DNA of 64,000 bases. It comes from Cryptomeria japonica. Taxonomy: Eukaryota > Streptophyta > Pinopsida > Cupressales > Cupressaceae. Position 1 is the stretch's first letter. Every line of letters starts with the position of its first letter. The stretch is from NCBI RefSeq assembly GCF_030272615.1, contig NC_081408.1, positions 407,513,889 through 407,577,888 on the forward strand, written 5' to 3'. Below the pieces are notes generated by a model that saw nothing but the letters and a program-made list of their open reading frames with translations, was not told the origin of the DNA and made no database searches. Shown one piece after another: positions 45,606-56,636 of the stretch. Both the position numbers and the translations under genes were made by a program.

Positions 45606-47012
45606 ATGTATAAGAGGGATGCACCGAAGCTGAACAAGTCAAGTTTCTCTACATGGCAGAAAAGGAACAAGTTGCACCTATCAGGAGTTGGAGAATATGT
45701 TGTATATTATCTAGAGAATGATTTCATCACACCGAGCACCTATCCATTAACAATGGAAGAGATAAAGGCAAAGCAAGAACATATTCAAGCAATGATTGAA
45801 ATAACATCTGCATTGACCGATTCAGAGTTTAATGATCTAGAAGGCTGCAATGATGCAAAGGCAATGTGGGACAAGCTCATATCTGTATATGGAGGTGATG
45901 AACATGTTCAAAGAGAAAAAGTGGATAGTCTAAGAGGACAACTTGAATCTATGAAGATGAATGAAGGTGAGAACATTACCCAGTACAATACAAGACTAAA
46001 GGAGATTGTCAATCAAATCAAAGGAGTAGGTGGAACTATTGAAGAAAAGGATATAACAAGTAAGTTGTTAAGAACCCTTCTACCAGCTTATGCAATCCGA
46101 GTCTCTGTAATCAATGAACTAAGGTCTGTACCCAATATGCTAGTTTCTTTAGATGCTACTATTGGTAAGCTACATGCATTTGAGTTAAGTAACTTTGATA
46201 ACAGTGGGTCATCGGTAAATAAAGTTGAATTTGCATTTAGTTCTTTTCATATTGGTGAATCTGATGATTACAATGATAGAATGAATAAGTACACTAAAGG
46301 GGATCACAATGGAGCAAGTGAAAGATTTCGCAAGAACATGGAGGAAGTACACAAACTGTATGAGGAAATCAGAAAGCAAGAAGAGTTTGAAGCACTATTA
46401 GCCAGAAGGTTACCGAGAGATAAAGGTAAGTATAAAGGAAAACTACCTTTGAAATGTTTCAATTGTGATAAGATAGGACATATGGCTTCTAACTATCCTG
46501 ACAAAGATTGTACTGAAAAGAGAGATTACCAAGATGATAGACAGAAAGATAATCATTACAAAGGACACCGAGACTTCAGAAGAAGAGATAGAAAGTCATG
46601 CTTAATAGCCGATGAGGAATCCAATGATGATAAATCAGATGAAACTGATACAGAGGAAGTAGTTTATGTGGCTATCAAAGATGGATCAGATGAAGAAAGG
46701 TATGAAGAAAAAGCCCTAATATCTCACATAAATACTAATGATTCTTGGATCATAGATAGTGGATGCTCACATCACATGACAGGTGATAAACATAAGTTTG
46801 TTATGTTAGAAGACTATGATGGAGGCTATGTAAGATTTGGTAATGATGCACCATGTCCAGTAAAAGGTAAAGGATCCATAACACTTCTTGACAATGCAAG
46901 ATGCAATGATGTTTATTGGGTTGAAGGTTTGAAATACAATTTGTTGTGTAGCACAGCTAAACAATACAGGATACCGAATAGAATTTCAGAAAGGAATTGT
47001 CAAAGTTCATGA
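45606..47012 (+). pseudogene. gag: Copia 1 gag and protease start, zinc knuckle lost
   Basis: Gag packages element RNA; the protease follows in the same frame. The start is the ATG at 45606, 50 bases after the primer site. A UBN2/DUF4219-like gag core spans residues 10-200 (AMWDKLISVYGGDEHVQREK). The zinc knuckle reads CFNCDKIGHMASNY: the last Cys is Tyr (codon 46494-46496), a G-to-A change. The protease active site DSWIIDSGCSHHMTG is at 46742-46786, with Asp-Ser-Gly intact. After KYNLLC (46945) the frame shifts: the expected continuation LNNTGYRIEFQKG lies in another frame at 46960-47000. The remaining protease and pol are in that frame. Confidence 0.87.
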
Positions 47013-49788
47013 CAAGCATGGAAAGTTAGCTGCTACCAGGACACAAACAAAAGGTAACACATTTCACCTTGACTCAACTCAGAATAAATGTTTGTATGCA
47101 AAGATAGATGATACCTAGTTATGGCATAAAAGGTTTTGTCATGTAAATTTTGTTAATTTGATCAAAATAAGCAAGAAGCACCAAGTAAGAGGTCTACCGA
47201 GCCTTGAGAAACCTAAGAATGCTATGTGCCGAGGATGCCAGATGGGTAAAATGACAAGATCAAGCTTTACAAGTAAGTCTTACACTTCCAAGGGAATTTT
47301 AGATCTTGTGCACACTGATCTTTGTGGTCCTATGAAAGTTCAAAGTTATTATGGTGATAAATATTTTATATTATTTGTGGATGACTATTCAAGGATGATG
47401 TCAGTTATGTTTTTAAAAGAAAAATCAGAAGCTTTTCAAATGTTTAAATGGTACAAGGCAAGAGTTGAAAATGAAACAGGAAGACAACTGAAATGTCTTA
47501 GATCAGATAGAGGAGGAGAATTCACATCTGATGAGTTCAACTTATTCTACAATGATCATGGTATAAAAAGACAAGTCTCTGCACCAAGAACTCCACAAGA
47601 AAATGAAATTGCTGAGAGAAGAAATAGATCTATTATGAATTATGCCAGAACATTGATGATTGAAAAGAAAGTGCCACAAACATTTTGGAGAGAAGCAATA
47701 AGCAAAGCAATTTACACCCTGAACCGAGTACAACTGAAGAAAGGAACTTTGAAGACACCATATAAAATCTGGTATGACAAGAAACCTAATGTAAGTTATT
47801 TTAAAATCTTTAGAAGTAGATGTTGTGTACACAAAGATGATAGAAATGGAAAGTTTGATCAGAAAAGTGAAGAAGGAACATTTCTTGGTTATTCTTCTGA
47901 AAGTAAAGCATTTAAATGTCTGATCAAATCATCTAACAAAATAGTAGAAAGTGCAAATGTGAAAATTGATGAATTTGCAGAAAGAAATGATGAAGGAAAT
48001 TCCAAAGAACCAGAAGATTATAATGAATTTGTCTATGTTCAATCGACAAGTCCTACCGAGAAAACTGCAGAAGGAAATGAAGATAATATTCAGTTACCGA
48101 GTGATGAAGAAGATCATACAGAGCCTACCGAGCCTGTATTAGCCAAGTATGTCAGAAGACGTCATGCATCAAGTCAGATTATAGGAGATAAGGATGATCC
48201 AGTAATGACAAGGAACAAATTGAGACAGAACACATGTCTGATATCTGAATTTGAACCGAGAATAGTGAAAGAGGCATTTAACAGTGAAGATTGGATAAAT
48301 TCTATGATAGAAGAGATTGATCAAATCAAGAAGAATGACACATGGACTCTAATCCCAAGACCGAAGGACAAAAATGTAATCAATACAAAGTGGATTTTCA
48401 GAAACAAGCTAAATGAAAAAGGAGAGGTCATTCAAAATAAAGCTAGACTAGTTTGCAAAGGTTATGCTCAAGAAGAAGGAATTGATTATGGTGAGACTTT
48501 TGCACCTGTGGCTAGACTTGAAGGAGTAAGAACATTGTTGGCATATGCTGCTTTCAAAAATTTCAAGGTATATCAAATGGATGTCAAATATGCATTTCTG
48601 AATGGTATATTCGAAGAAGAAGTTTTTATTGAGCAACCTGAAAGATTTGTTGAAGACAAGAATAAAGATCAGGTATGTAAATTGAACAAAGCTTTATATG
48701 GTTTGAAACAAGCACCTAGAGCATGGTATGAAAGATTGCACTCTTATCTAATCAAGATTGGTTTTATAAGGACAAGTGAAAACAGTAACATGTACATGAA
48801 GAATGATGAAAATGGAATACTGATCTCAGCCATATTTGTTGATGATATTATCTTTTGTGGAAATGACTCTCTATGCAAGAACTTTGGAAATGAAATGAGC
48901 AAAGAATTTGAGATGTTATTAATCGGTGAGACAAAGTATTTTATAGGTTTACAAATACTGCAAATGAAGAATGAGATTTTCATTACTCAATCCAAGTACT
49001 TAAAGGAAATCTTGAAGAAATTAGGAATGGAGGATTCAAAACTAGTAAGTACTCCTATGACTACCAACTATAAACTATCAAAGAATGATGAATCTGCATC
49101 TGTTAATGAGACACTTTACCGATCCATGATTGGAAAGCTACAATATGTTGTTCACAGCAGGCCAGACATAGCACATGTAGTAGGTATAGTTGCAAGATTC
49201 TCTGCAGATCCTAAGGAAACACACATGATAGCAATCAAGAGAATTTTCAGATACTTGAAAGGCACTGAGGATTATGGCTTAGTATATCAGAAAGGAAATG
49301 ACTTTGATTTAAAAGTTTATACTGATGCTAATTGGGCAGGCAACATTGATGACAGGAAAAGCACAAGTGGAGGAGCTTTCTTTTTAGGAGAAAGACTAGT
49401 GAGTTGGCTTAGCAAGAAACAAGGATGTGTTTCATAGTCAACAACAGAAGCTGAATATGTTGCTGCAGCATTGAATTGTACCAACATAGAATGGATCAAA
49501 CAACTGTTGGATGGAATAAATGAGAAATTTACCGAGCCAGTAACTATATTCTGTGACAATACTAGTGCCATTAACATTTCAAAGAATCCTGTTATGCACT
49601 CTAAGACAAAGCACATCTCTATCAAATATCATTATCTTAGAGAAGAAGCTCAAGATAAGAAAGTGTTGTTGGAGTATGTTAGCACAAAGGAACAAATAGA
49701 AGATATCTTCACCAAGCCACTGCCAAGGGACACTTTTGAGTATCTCAAAAGTAAGTTAGGGGTCCTACCCCTATCTTCTACTCACTGA
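46960..49788 (+). pseudogene. pol: Copia 1 pol: integrase, RT, RNase H
   Basis: Integrates and copies the element. Integrase has the GAG-pre region with a TAG at 47116 (before [11 protein letters not shown], usually W), [17 protein letters not shown] and, 35 residues on, the Glu of [10 protein letters not shown], so the catalytic triad is complete. RT starts near 48290 ([16 protein letters not shown]) and holds [25 protein letters not shown] and the catalytic FVDD near 48840. RNase H has [18 protein letters not shown], then a TAG at 49435 before STTEAEYVA, FCDNTSAINISKNPV and KHISIKYHYLRE. The frame ends at a TGA after 49785. Two stops plus the upstream frameshift; otherwise full length, so a modest number of mutations separates it from a working copy. 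Confidence 0.9.
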
Positions 49789-49789
49789 C

Positions 49790-50195
49790 GGAGTTCAGTG
49801 AAAGCGTCAATTCGATGACTCTGTAGAATATCTTTTAGGAGTTGATGTTGATTTACACACTTTAGGAGGTTTTGTAAAGGTGTCCAGGAAACAATACAGG
49901 GAACAGGAATTGAAGACATAAATTCTCTGACCGAGACTAAATTGACACACAATAGCAGAAAATCACTTCATACAAGAAGAAATTATGTTTTAGTTCTTTA
50001 CTTTTTGGCATTGTTGTCAAAGGGGGAGAAGACTGAAGAAAAGGGGAGAAGACTGAAGAAAAGAGGAGAAGACTAATGTATGGGGGAGAATTCTGATGAC
50101 AGGAGGAGAGAATTTTAGCATTTCAGAATCTCACAGCAATCTGAATCAATTAGGTCAAATCAATTGGTTTTGCCATCAATGCCAAAGGGGGAGAT
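49790..50195 (+). repeat. Copia 1 purine-rich repeat block and polypurine tract
   Basis: Between pol and the 3' LTR. A 20-base unit AAGGGGAGAAGACTGAAGAA occurs about 2.7 times at 50019-50074, with further GGGGGAGAA and GGAGGAGAG runs to 50110. The tract used for priming is probably CCAAAGGGGGAGAT (50182-50195), directly before TGTTGGCAT. Confidence 0.75.
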
Positions 50196-50632
50196 TGTTG
50201 GCATTATAACAGACAAGGAGAGATTGTTGGCATTTCAATAAGGATATTGAGAAGGTTGTTGATGATTATGGATATAACTGATTAAGGATGTTTACTATCT
50301 TAATATTATTATTTTGTCATTGATGTCAAGAAATTGATTTTCTAACTCAGTATGATGTTGCCATATCTTGAGAAGTATGATTTGATGAATATAAAGATGT
50401 TGGTAAAAGACATAGAAAGAATATGATGAATAAGGGGAGGAATAAGTTATTCAATGGGCAACTATTACCGAGTTAGACAATGATGAGATCATGATGTTTA
50501 GATTGTTTTGATATCATACATATGTTATTGATTGTAAGGTTAATACTATACTATGTTACTGAGCAAAGAACCTAGTCGGTAAACCCTAAGGAACCTAGTC
50601 GGTAAACCCTAAGGTTATCGCTATCGGTTAAT
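50196..50632 (+). repeat. 3' LTR of copia 1, first part
   Basis: Matches 44022-44460 with about ten differences. Ends at TTAAT (50628-50632), the target duplicated by copia 2. Confidence 0.9.
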
Positions 50633-51526
50633 TGTTGGGAAAAATGGTGTCTCAATCTTGCATTTATGTGAGGTTACTATTTATAGTAAGTTTTCATTTG
50701 AGCACTAAATGGTGCGAAACTCTCCCTGAAGCTTCTGGTTGGCTAGATAAGCATTCCGGTAAAGTTGCGTCGCAAGGTCACAGCTAGTTTTGAAGATATT
50801 AAAGTTTTCGTCTTGGAGGGGTGCAATAAAATATTTAAACTTAATTTTGGGGACTTTAGAGGCTCTGAAATGCCCTGAAAAGTTTCCATAACTGGCGAAG
50901 CTGGTTACGAGGTGATAGAGCACTTCGCGAGCTTTCCGACGCTTCAAACGGTTCGTCAATCGGACACCCGGTTCTCAAGTTATGGCTTCCGGAAGTTTGT
51001 ACTCTTGAAATAGGAAAAATAATTTGTATCGAATACATAAATGAGCTGTAAAAAGGAGCAACACGTGTTGATGTGTGCTTTAACATTTCATAGGGCATCT
51101 AGAAGGGAGATAAGGTCAGCTACACCTTATTGGGTGGTTTTAGCCCATGGTTTTGTAATACCGTTTGACGGTTTCTTGTATTGTATCTCCTATTTATGAG
51201 GTGTGTGAGATAGAGGTTGTGTGTAAGAGTCCTATGGCTATTGAGTTGCCTCTGAATCTCTGATTAGTGGTACTCCTGCGAAGAGCTTGCTCTGCAAGTA
51301 TTTTGTAATCTGTTTTTGATTGCTGAATAAAATATTGAGCTGCTTTTGGAGGGTGGGGTTTTTCTCCCGAAAGGGTTTTCCCCACGTAAATCATTGTGTT
51401 GTGGTATGATTGCTATTATATCTATTTCTATTTTCTGTAACTGTTGTAATGATCTGAAAAAGTTTTGCATTACCCTCCTCTCAAGGTTAGTGTAGGAAGT
51501 TGTTTCCGCTACTTAATTTCCTTACA
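50633..51526 (+). repeat. 5' LTR of copia 2
   Basis: 894 bases, TGTTGGGAAAAATGG to TTTCCTTACA. A likely promoter TATA is near 51188 (TCCTATTTATGAGG). Confidence 0.93.
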
Positions 51527-51541
51527 AGTGGTATCAGAGCC
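51527..51541 (+). promoter_or_regulatory. Primer binding site of copia 2
   Basis: AGTGGTATCAGAGCC directly after the LTR; TGGTATCAGAGC pairs with initiator Met tRNA. Confidence 0.92.
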
Positions 51542-51650
51542 TGATCACCTTTGGTTTCAATTGTGGGCAGTTGGGTTTTTTGAACTAATCCAGATTTGAG
51601 TGGGAGCTTGTGCAGAAGACACTTTTTGATCTTGTTGCAGGAATATTCAG

Positions 51651-52703
51651 ATGGCGAGTTCGTCAGGGAGAATAGAGGTGGAGAAATTTAATGGAAGCAA
51701 TTTTGAGATGTGGAAGCTGAAGATGGAAGATCTGCTAATAGATCGAGATCTTTGGGATGCTGTTGATGCGAATGTCCAAAGACCCTCAGATCCTACTGCA
51801 GCAGCTCAGTATGATGTTATGGACCGAAAAGCCAAGGGTCTAATCAGACTGTGCCTGGCAGACTCTGTTCTAATCAACGTCCATGAAGAAAACTCTGCAA
51901 AGAAGCTATGGACTAAGCTTGGTGAGATGTATCAAGTGAAATCTTTATTAAATCAAATTTTCTTAAGAAAGAAATTGTATTCCTTGAAGATGGAAGAGGG
52001 TGGACGAATTGCAGACCACCTAGAAGCATTCAATATGATTGTGGCTCAATTAGTATCCGTCGGTGTTAAGATGGATGAGGAGGAGAAATATCAGATCTTG
52101 CTTTGTTCTTTGCTTGATTCGTGGGATTCTCTTGTTATGGCTATCGGTAGTACTTCTATTGTTTTGAAATCTGAAGACGTGGTGGGTGCCCTACTCGGTG
52201 AAGAGATGCGAAGGAAGGTATCCATCAGTTCAAAGGAAGCCCTAACCGTTCGTGGAAGACCTAAGGAGAAAGGCAAGAAGAATGAGAAGCGCGGCAAGTC
52301 CAAATCCAAAGGGAGATCGAAATCTCCTGGAAAGTCCAAAGTCATTTGCTGGAATTGCGGTAAACCGGGTCACATCCGTAAGGACTGCAAAGAAGAAAAG
52401 AAGAAGAAAAAGAAAAAGTTCGATTCTGATTCTGAGTCCGACAAGGAAGATGGCGATGCATTTATTGCGGCTTTGGCGACTCATGCAGGTAATGATGCCT
52501 GGCTAATTGACTCAGGTGCATCTTTTCATATGACTTCCAATAAAGATTGGTTTTCTGAATATGAAGGATTTAATGGAGGTAAGGTGTACTTGGGTGATGA
52601 TTCACATCTAGACATTGTTGGTCGAAGTAAAGTTAGAATCAGGTTTTCTGATGGTAGAATAAAAAGGATTAATGGTGTGCTGTATATCCCTGGATTAAAA
52701 TGA
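51651..52703 (+). pseudogene. gag: Copia 2 gag and protease
   Basis: Starts MASSSGRIEVEKFNGSNFEMW, the typical Tnt1-like gag opening, at the first ATG after the primer site. The gag core runs through residues 10-190 (LYSLKMEEGGRIADHL). A basic Lys/Ser-rich segment precedes an intact CCHC knuckle, CWNCGKPGHIRKDC. The protease site is AWLIDSGASFHMTS near 52497-52540. The frame ends in a TGA at 52701 within GLK-stop-NLLSVSKL; the family has Arg here, so an Arg codon (CGA or AGA) changed. Downstream sequence continues in the same frame. Gag itself is intact. Confidence 0.93.
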
Positions 52704-54029
52704 AACTTGTTATCTGTGAGCAAACTAATAGATGCAGGTGTGCAGGTAGTCTTTTCTGAAATAGGATGTAAGATGATTAAGGGTGCTATGGTAGTTGCTA
52801 GAGGTGTCAGGTTTGGCACTTTGTATAAGCTTGAAGCATACACTGTTGAGTGTAATAGCACTTCTGTAAAAAGTAAATCTGTGGATACCTCACTGGAAGA
52901 TTTGAAGGTTTCACCTTCAGCAGATGGAAATGGTTTTTGGGTACCTAAGGGTGCACTTTCGTCTGAAGCAAAGTTACCTGCAGAGAAGACTATGTTATGG
53001 CACCAGAGACTTGGCCACATTGGAGAAAAGGGTCTAAGGACCTTGAAAAATAAAAATCTTGTTGAAGGTTTGAATGATTGTAATCTTGACTTTGATTTCT
53101 GTGAGCATTGCATTTATGGAAAACAAAACCGCGTTCAGTTTTACTCGAGTTCTCATAAAACTTGTGGTGTTTTGGACCTTATCCATTCTGATGTGTTTGG
53201 TCTAGTAGATGTCTCTTCGATTGGAAAATCCACATATTATGTTTCATTTATTGATGATTTTAGTAGAAGGACATGGGTATATTTTCTAAAGAGTAAATCT
53301 GAAGTTTTTAGTCGTTTTAAAGAATTTAAAGCAATGGTTGAGTTGCAGACTGGAAAGAAAATAAAATGTTTGAGAACTGATAATGGCGGTGAGTTTTGCT
53401 CTAATGATTTTGATAGATTCTGTAAAGACTGTGGAATTAACAGGCAGAAGACAACTCCGTATTCTCCACAGCAGAATGGAGTTGCAAAAAGAATGAACAG
53501 GACACTGATGGAGAAGGCTAGGAGTATGTTGAGTGGTGCTGGTCTCGAACAAAAGTTTTGGGCTGAAGCTGTTGCCACTGCTTGCTACCTGATTAACAGG
53601 TCTCCTACATCAGCTCTTGTTGATAAAATGCCTATGGAAGCATGGTCAGGTCACAAGCCTTCATTGAGACATCTTAGAGTTTTTGGTTGCGAGGCATATG
53701 CACATGTGCCAAAGGAGAAGCGAACAAAGTTGGAGAACAAGGCTGTGAAATGTATCTTCATCGGGTATAGTTATGGTGTGAAAGGATACAAGCTTTGGGA
53801 TCCTGTTGCACAAAAGGTAATTCACAGTAGAAGTGTTATTTTTAGAGAAATTAAGTCTCCTTCTGTTACATTGCAGCTAGAACAGACTAAAAAAGAAGAT
53901 GTGATTCAACTTCCTTCTACACCTGAAAGAGTTGAATCGAGACCCCTAGATAGGCAAGAATTTGAGGAGAGCTCGTCTAGCTCTGAATCTTCAGAAGAGG
54001 AGGAAGAACCTCCAACTCAGCTTGTTTGA
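52704..54029 (+). pseudogene. pol: Copia 2 integrase, catalytic Glu replaced by Lys
   Basis: Would insert the DNA copy. Same frame as gag after the TGA at 52701. The zinc region has WHQRLGHIGEKGL and CEHCIYGKQ. The first Asp is in LIHSDVFG and the second in RTDNGGEF (53375-53400). The third catalytic residue, 35 residues later, reads NGVAKRMNRTL: Lys (AAA, 53487-53489) where Glu is invariant, a single G-to-A change. The C-terminal region has GYSYGVKGYKLWDP and an acidic Ser/Glu tail. The frame ends in a TGA at 54027 (LV-stop-RSTRHRQ). Integrase is inactive in this copy regardless of the stops. Confidence 0.92.
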
Positions 54030-55680
54030 AGGTCTACAAGACATAGACAACCACCTGAAAGGTATTCACCTGATGATTGGAGATGTATTTTTGCTCTGAA
54101 TACTAGTGTGGATGAACCGAAATCTGTAGAAGAGGCATTAGGTATGAATGATGCAGAATCCTGGAAGATTGCTATGGAGGAAGAAATGGCAGCTTTGAAA
54201 AAGAATGATACATGGGATCTTGTACCATTGCCTGAAGGATGAAAACCTGTTGGTTGTAAATGGGTGTTCAAGAAAAAGATTGGTTCAGATGGAAGCATTG
54301 AGAAGTATAAAGCAAGGTTGGTTGCAAAAGGCTACTCTCAGGTTGAGGGTGTTGATTATGGTGAGATATTTTCTCCTGTTGCAAAAATGACGTCCATTAG
54401 ATTTTTGCTTTCTATTGCTACTGCTTATGATTTAGAGGTTGAGCAAATGGATGTGAAAACTGCTTTCCTTCATGGTGATTTGGAGGAAGATATTTATATG
54501 ACACAGCCGGAGCACTATGTGGTGAAAGGCAAAAGTAATTTGGTCTGTAAATTGAAGAAATCTTTGTATGGCCTCAAACAAAGTCCTAGGATGTGGTACC
54601 AGAAATTTGATACATATGTGTTGAGTTTGGGATTTGAACGCTCTAAATCAGATCACTGTGTTTATTATAAATCTTATGGTGATCATTTCTTATTCATTGC
54701 ATTGTATGTTGATGATATGTTATTCATTGGTAAAGGGAAAGGTATGATTTTAGAACTGAAGTCTCAGCTCGCTGCTAAATTTGAAATGAAAGATCTTGGT
54801 GCAGCAAAGCACATTCTTGGGATGGAAATTAGAAGAGATAGGGTGAATAGAAAGCTATGGCTAGGCTGGAGTAAGTATGTGAATTCAGTGTTACAGAGGT
54901 TCAACATGCAGAATTGTAGACCATTGAGTGTTCCTTTTACAGTTGGAATGAAACTATCTATTTCAGATTGTCCTACATCCCCATTAGAGATGGAAGACAT
55001 GAGCAGAGTGCCTTACCAAAGTGTGGTTGGAAGCTTGATGTATGCTATGGTCTGTACTAGACCAGACATTGCCCAAGCAGTGGGAGTACTTTCTAGATAT
55101 ATGTCTAATCCTGGTAGAGTTCATTGGGATGCAGTCAAAAGAGTCCTCAGATATTTGAAGGATACTTCAGAGTATTCTTTGTGTTATCATGGTAATTCAG
55201 TTGGAGACATGACTTCCCTTGATATCCATGGTTATGTGGATTCAGATTGGGCAAGTGATATTGATAGCAGAAGATCCACCAGTGCTTATGTGTTTACTTT
55301 GTTTGGTGGTGCAATTAGTTGGATGAGTAAGCGACAGGCTGTGGTTGCTTTATCCACTACTGAAGCAGAGTATATGGCAGCTACTCATGCTTGTAAAGAG
55401 GCCATTTGGCTTAAGAGACTATGTTCGGATATTGGAATAAAACAAGGTACAGTGACAGTCAGAGTGCAATTAGCCTAGCTAAGAACCCGACATTTCATGC
55501 CCGAACCAAACATATTGATGTTCAGTATCATTTTGTTAGAGATATGGTCGAAGATGGTAGGGTGAAGCTGGTTAAGGTGGACACTTTGATGAATGTTGCA
55601 GATGCTTTAACTAAGGCTGTGAGCACAGAGAAGTTCAGATGGTGTTCAGAGTCTATGGGCCTTATGGCCCCTAGCAATTG
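54030..55680 (+). pseudogene. pol: Copia 2 reverse transcriptase and RNase H
   Basis: Continues in frame with a TGA at 54240 (PEG[13 protein letters not shown], where Arg is usual). RT motifs: [53 protein letters not shown] and catalytic YVDD near 54710. RNase H has [20 protein letters not shown] and [12 protein letters not shown] frameshift lies between 55445 and 55470: the frame goes on as [20 protein letters not shown] to MGLMAPSN and a TGA at 55679. All catalytic Asp residues of RT are present. Confidence 0.92.
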
Positions 55681-55726
55681 ATTCATTGTGTTGACATTCC
55701 CTTCCGCTCATGCAAGGTGTTCGACA

Positions 55727-55737
55727 AGTGGGAGATT
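55727..55737 (+). promoter_or_regulatory. Polypurine tract of copia 2
   Basis: AGTGGGAGATT directly before TGTTGGGA of the 3' LTR. Confidence 0.85.
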
Positions 55738-56631
55738 TGTTGGGAAAAATGGTGTCTCAATCTTGCATTTATGTGAGGTTACTATTTATAGTAAGTTTTC
55801 ATTTGAGCACGAAATGGTGCGAAACTCTCCCTGAAGCTTCTGGTTGGCTAGATAAGCATTCCGGTAAAGTTGCGTCGCAAGGTCACAGCTAGTTTTGAAG
55901 ATATTAAAGTTTTCATCTTGGAGGGGTGCAATAAAATATTTAAACTTAATTTTGGGGACTTTAGAGGCTCCGAAACGCCCTGAAAAGTTGTCGTAACCGG
56001 CGAAGTGGGTTACGAGGTGATAGAGCACTTCGCGAGCTTTCTGGCGCTTCAAACGGTTCGTCAATCGGACACCCGGTTCTCAAGTTATGGCCTCCGGAAG
56101 TTTGTACTCTTGAAATAGGAAAAATAATTTGTATCAAATACATAAATGAGCTGTAAAAGGGAGCGACATGTGTTGATGTGTGCTTTAACATGTCATAGGG
56201 CATCTAGAAGGGAGATAAGGTCGGCTACACCTTATTGGGTGGTTTTAGCCCATGGTTTTGTAATACCATTTGACGGTTTCTTATATTGTATCTCCTATTT
56301 ATGAGGTGTGTGAGATAGAGGTTGTGTGTAAGAGTCCTATGGCTATTGAGTTGCCTCTGAATCTCTGATTAGTGGTACTCCTGCGAAGAGCTTGCTCTGC
56401 AAGTATTTTGTAATCTGTTTTTGATTGCTGAATAAAATATTGAGCTGCTTTTGGAGGGTGGGGTTTTTCTCCCGAAAGGGTTTTCCCCACGTAAATCATT
56501 GTGTTGTGGTATGATTGCTATTATATCTATTTCTATTTTCTGTAACTATTGTAATGATCTGAAAAAGTTTTGCATTACCCTCCTCTCAAGGTTAGTGTAG
56601 GAAGTTGTTTCCGCTACTTAATTTCCTTACA
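55738..56631 (+). repeat. 3' LTR of copia 2
   Basis: 894 bases, same ends as the 5' LTR; about 22 substitutions, mostly transitions. Confidence 0.94.
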
Positions 56632-56636
56632 TTAAT

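Larger units (their letters stand above)
50633..56631 (+). mobile_element. Ty1/copia retrotransposon 2, inside the copia 1 3' LTR
   Basis: 6.0 kb. 894-base LTRs (50633-51526 and 55738-56631) that begin TGTTGGGA and end TTCCTTACA, with about 22 differences by my count (2.5%). TTAAT duplications at 50628-50632 and 56632-56636. The primer site follows at 51527, gag starts at 51651, and the polypurine tract AGTGGGAGATT lies at 55727-55737. Pol is broken by three TGA stops and one frameshift, and the integrase has lost its Glu. It is younger than copia 1 by position. Confidence 0.95.

Noticed and set aside
50705-51470. Several minus-strand ORFs repeated at 55786-56499
   Set aside because: They lie wholly inside the duplicated LTRs of copia 2 and appear twice only because the LTR is repeated.
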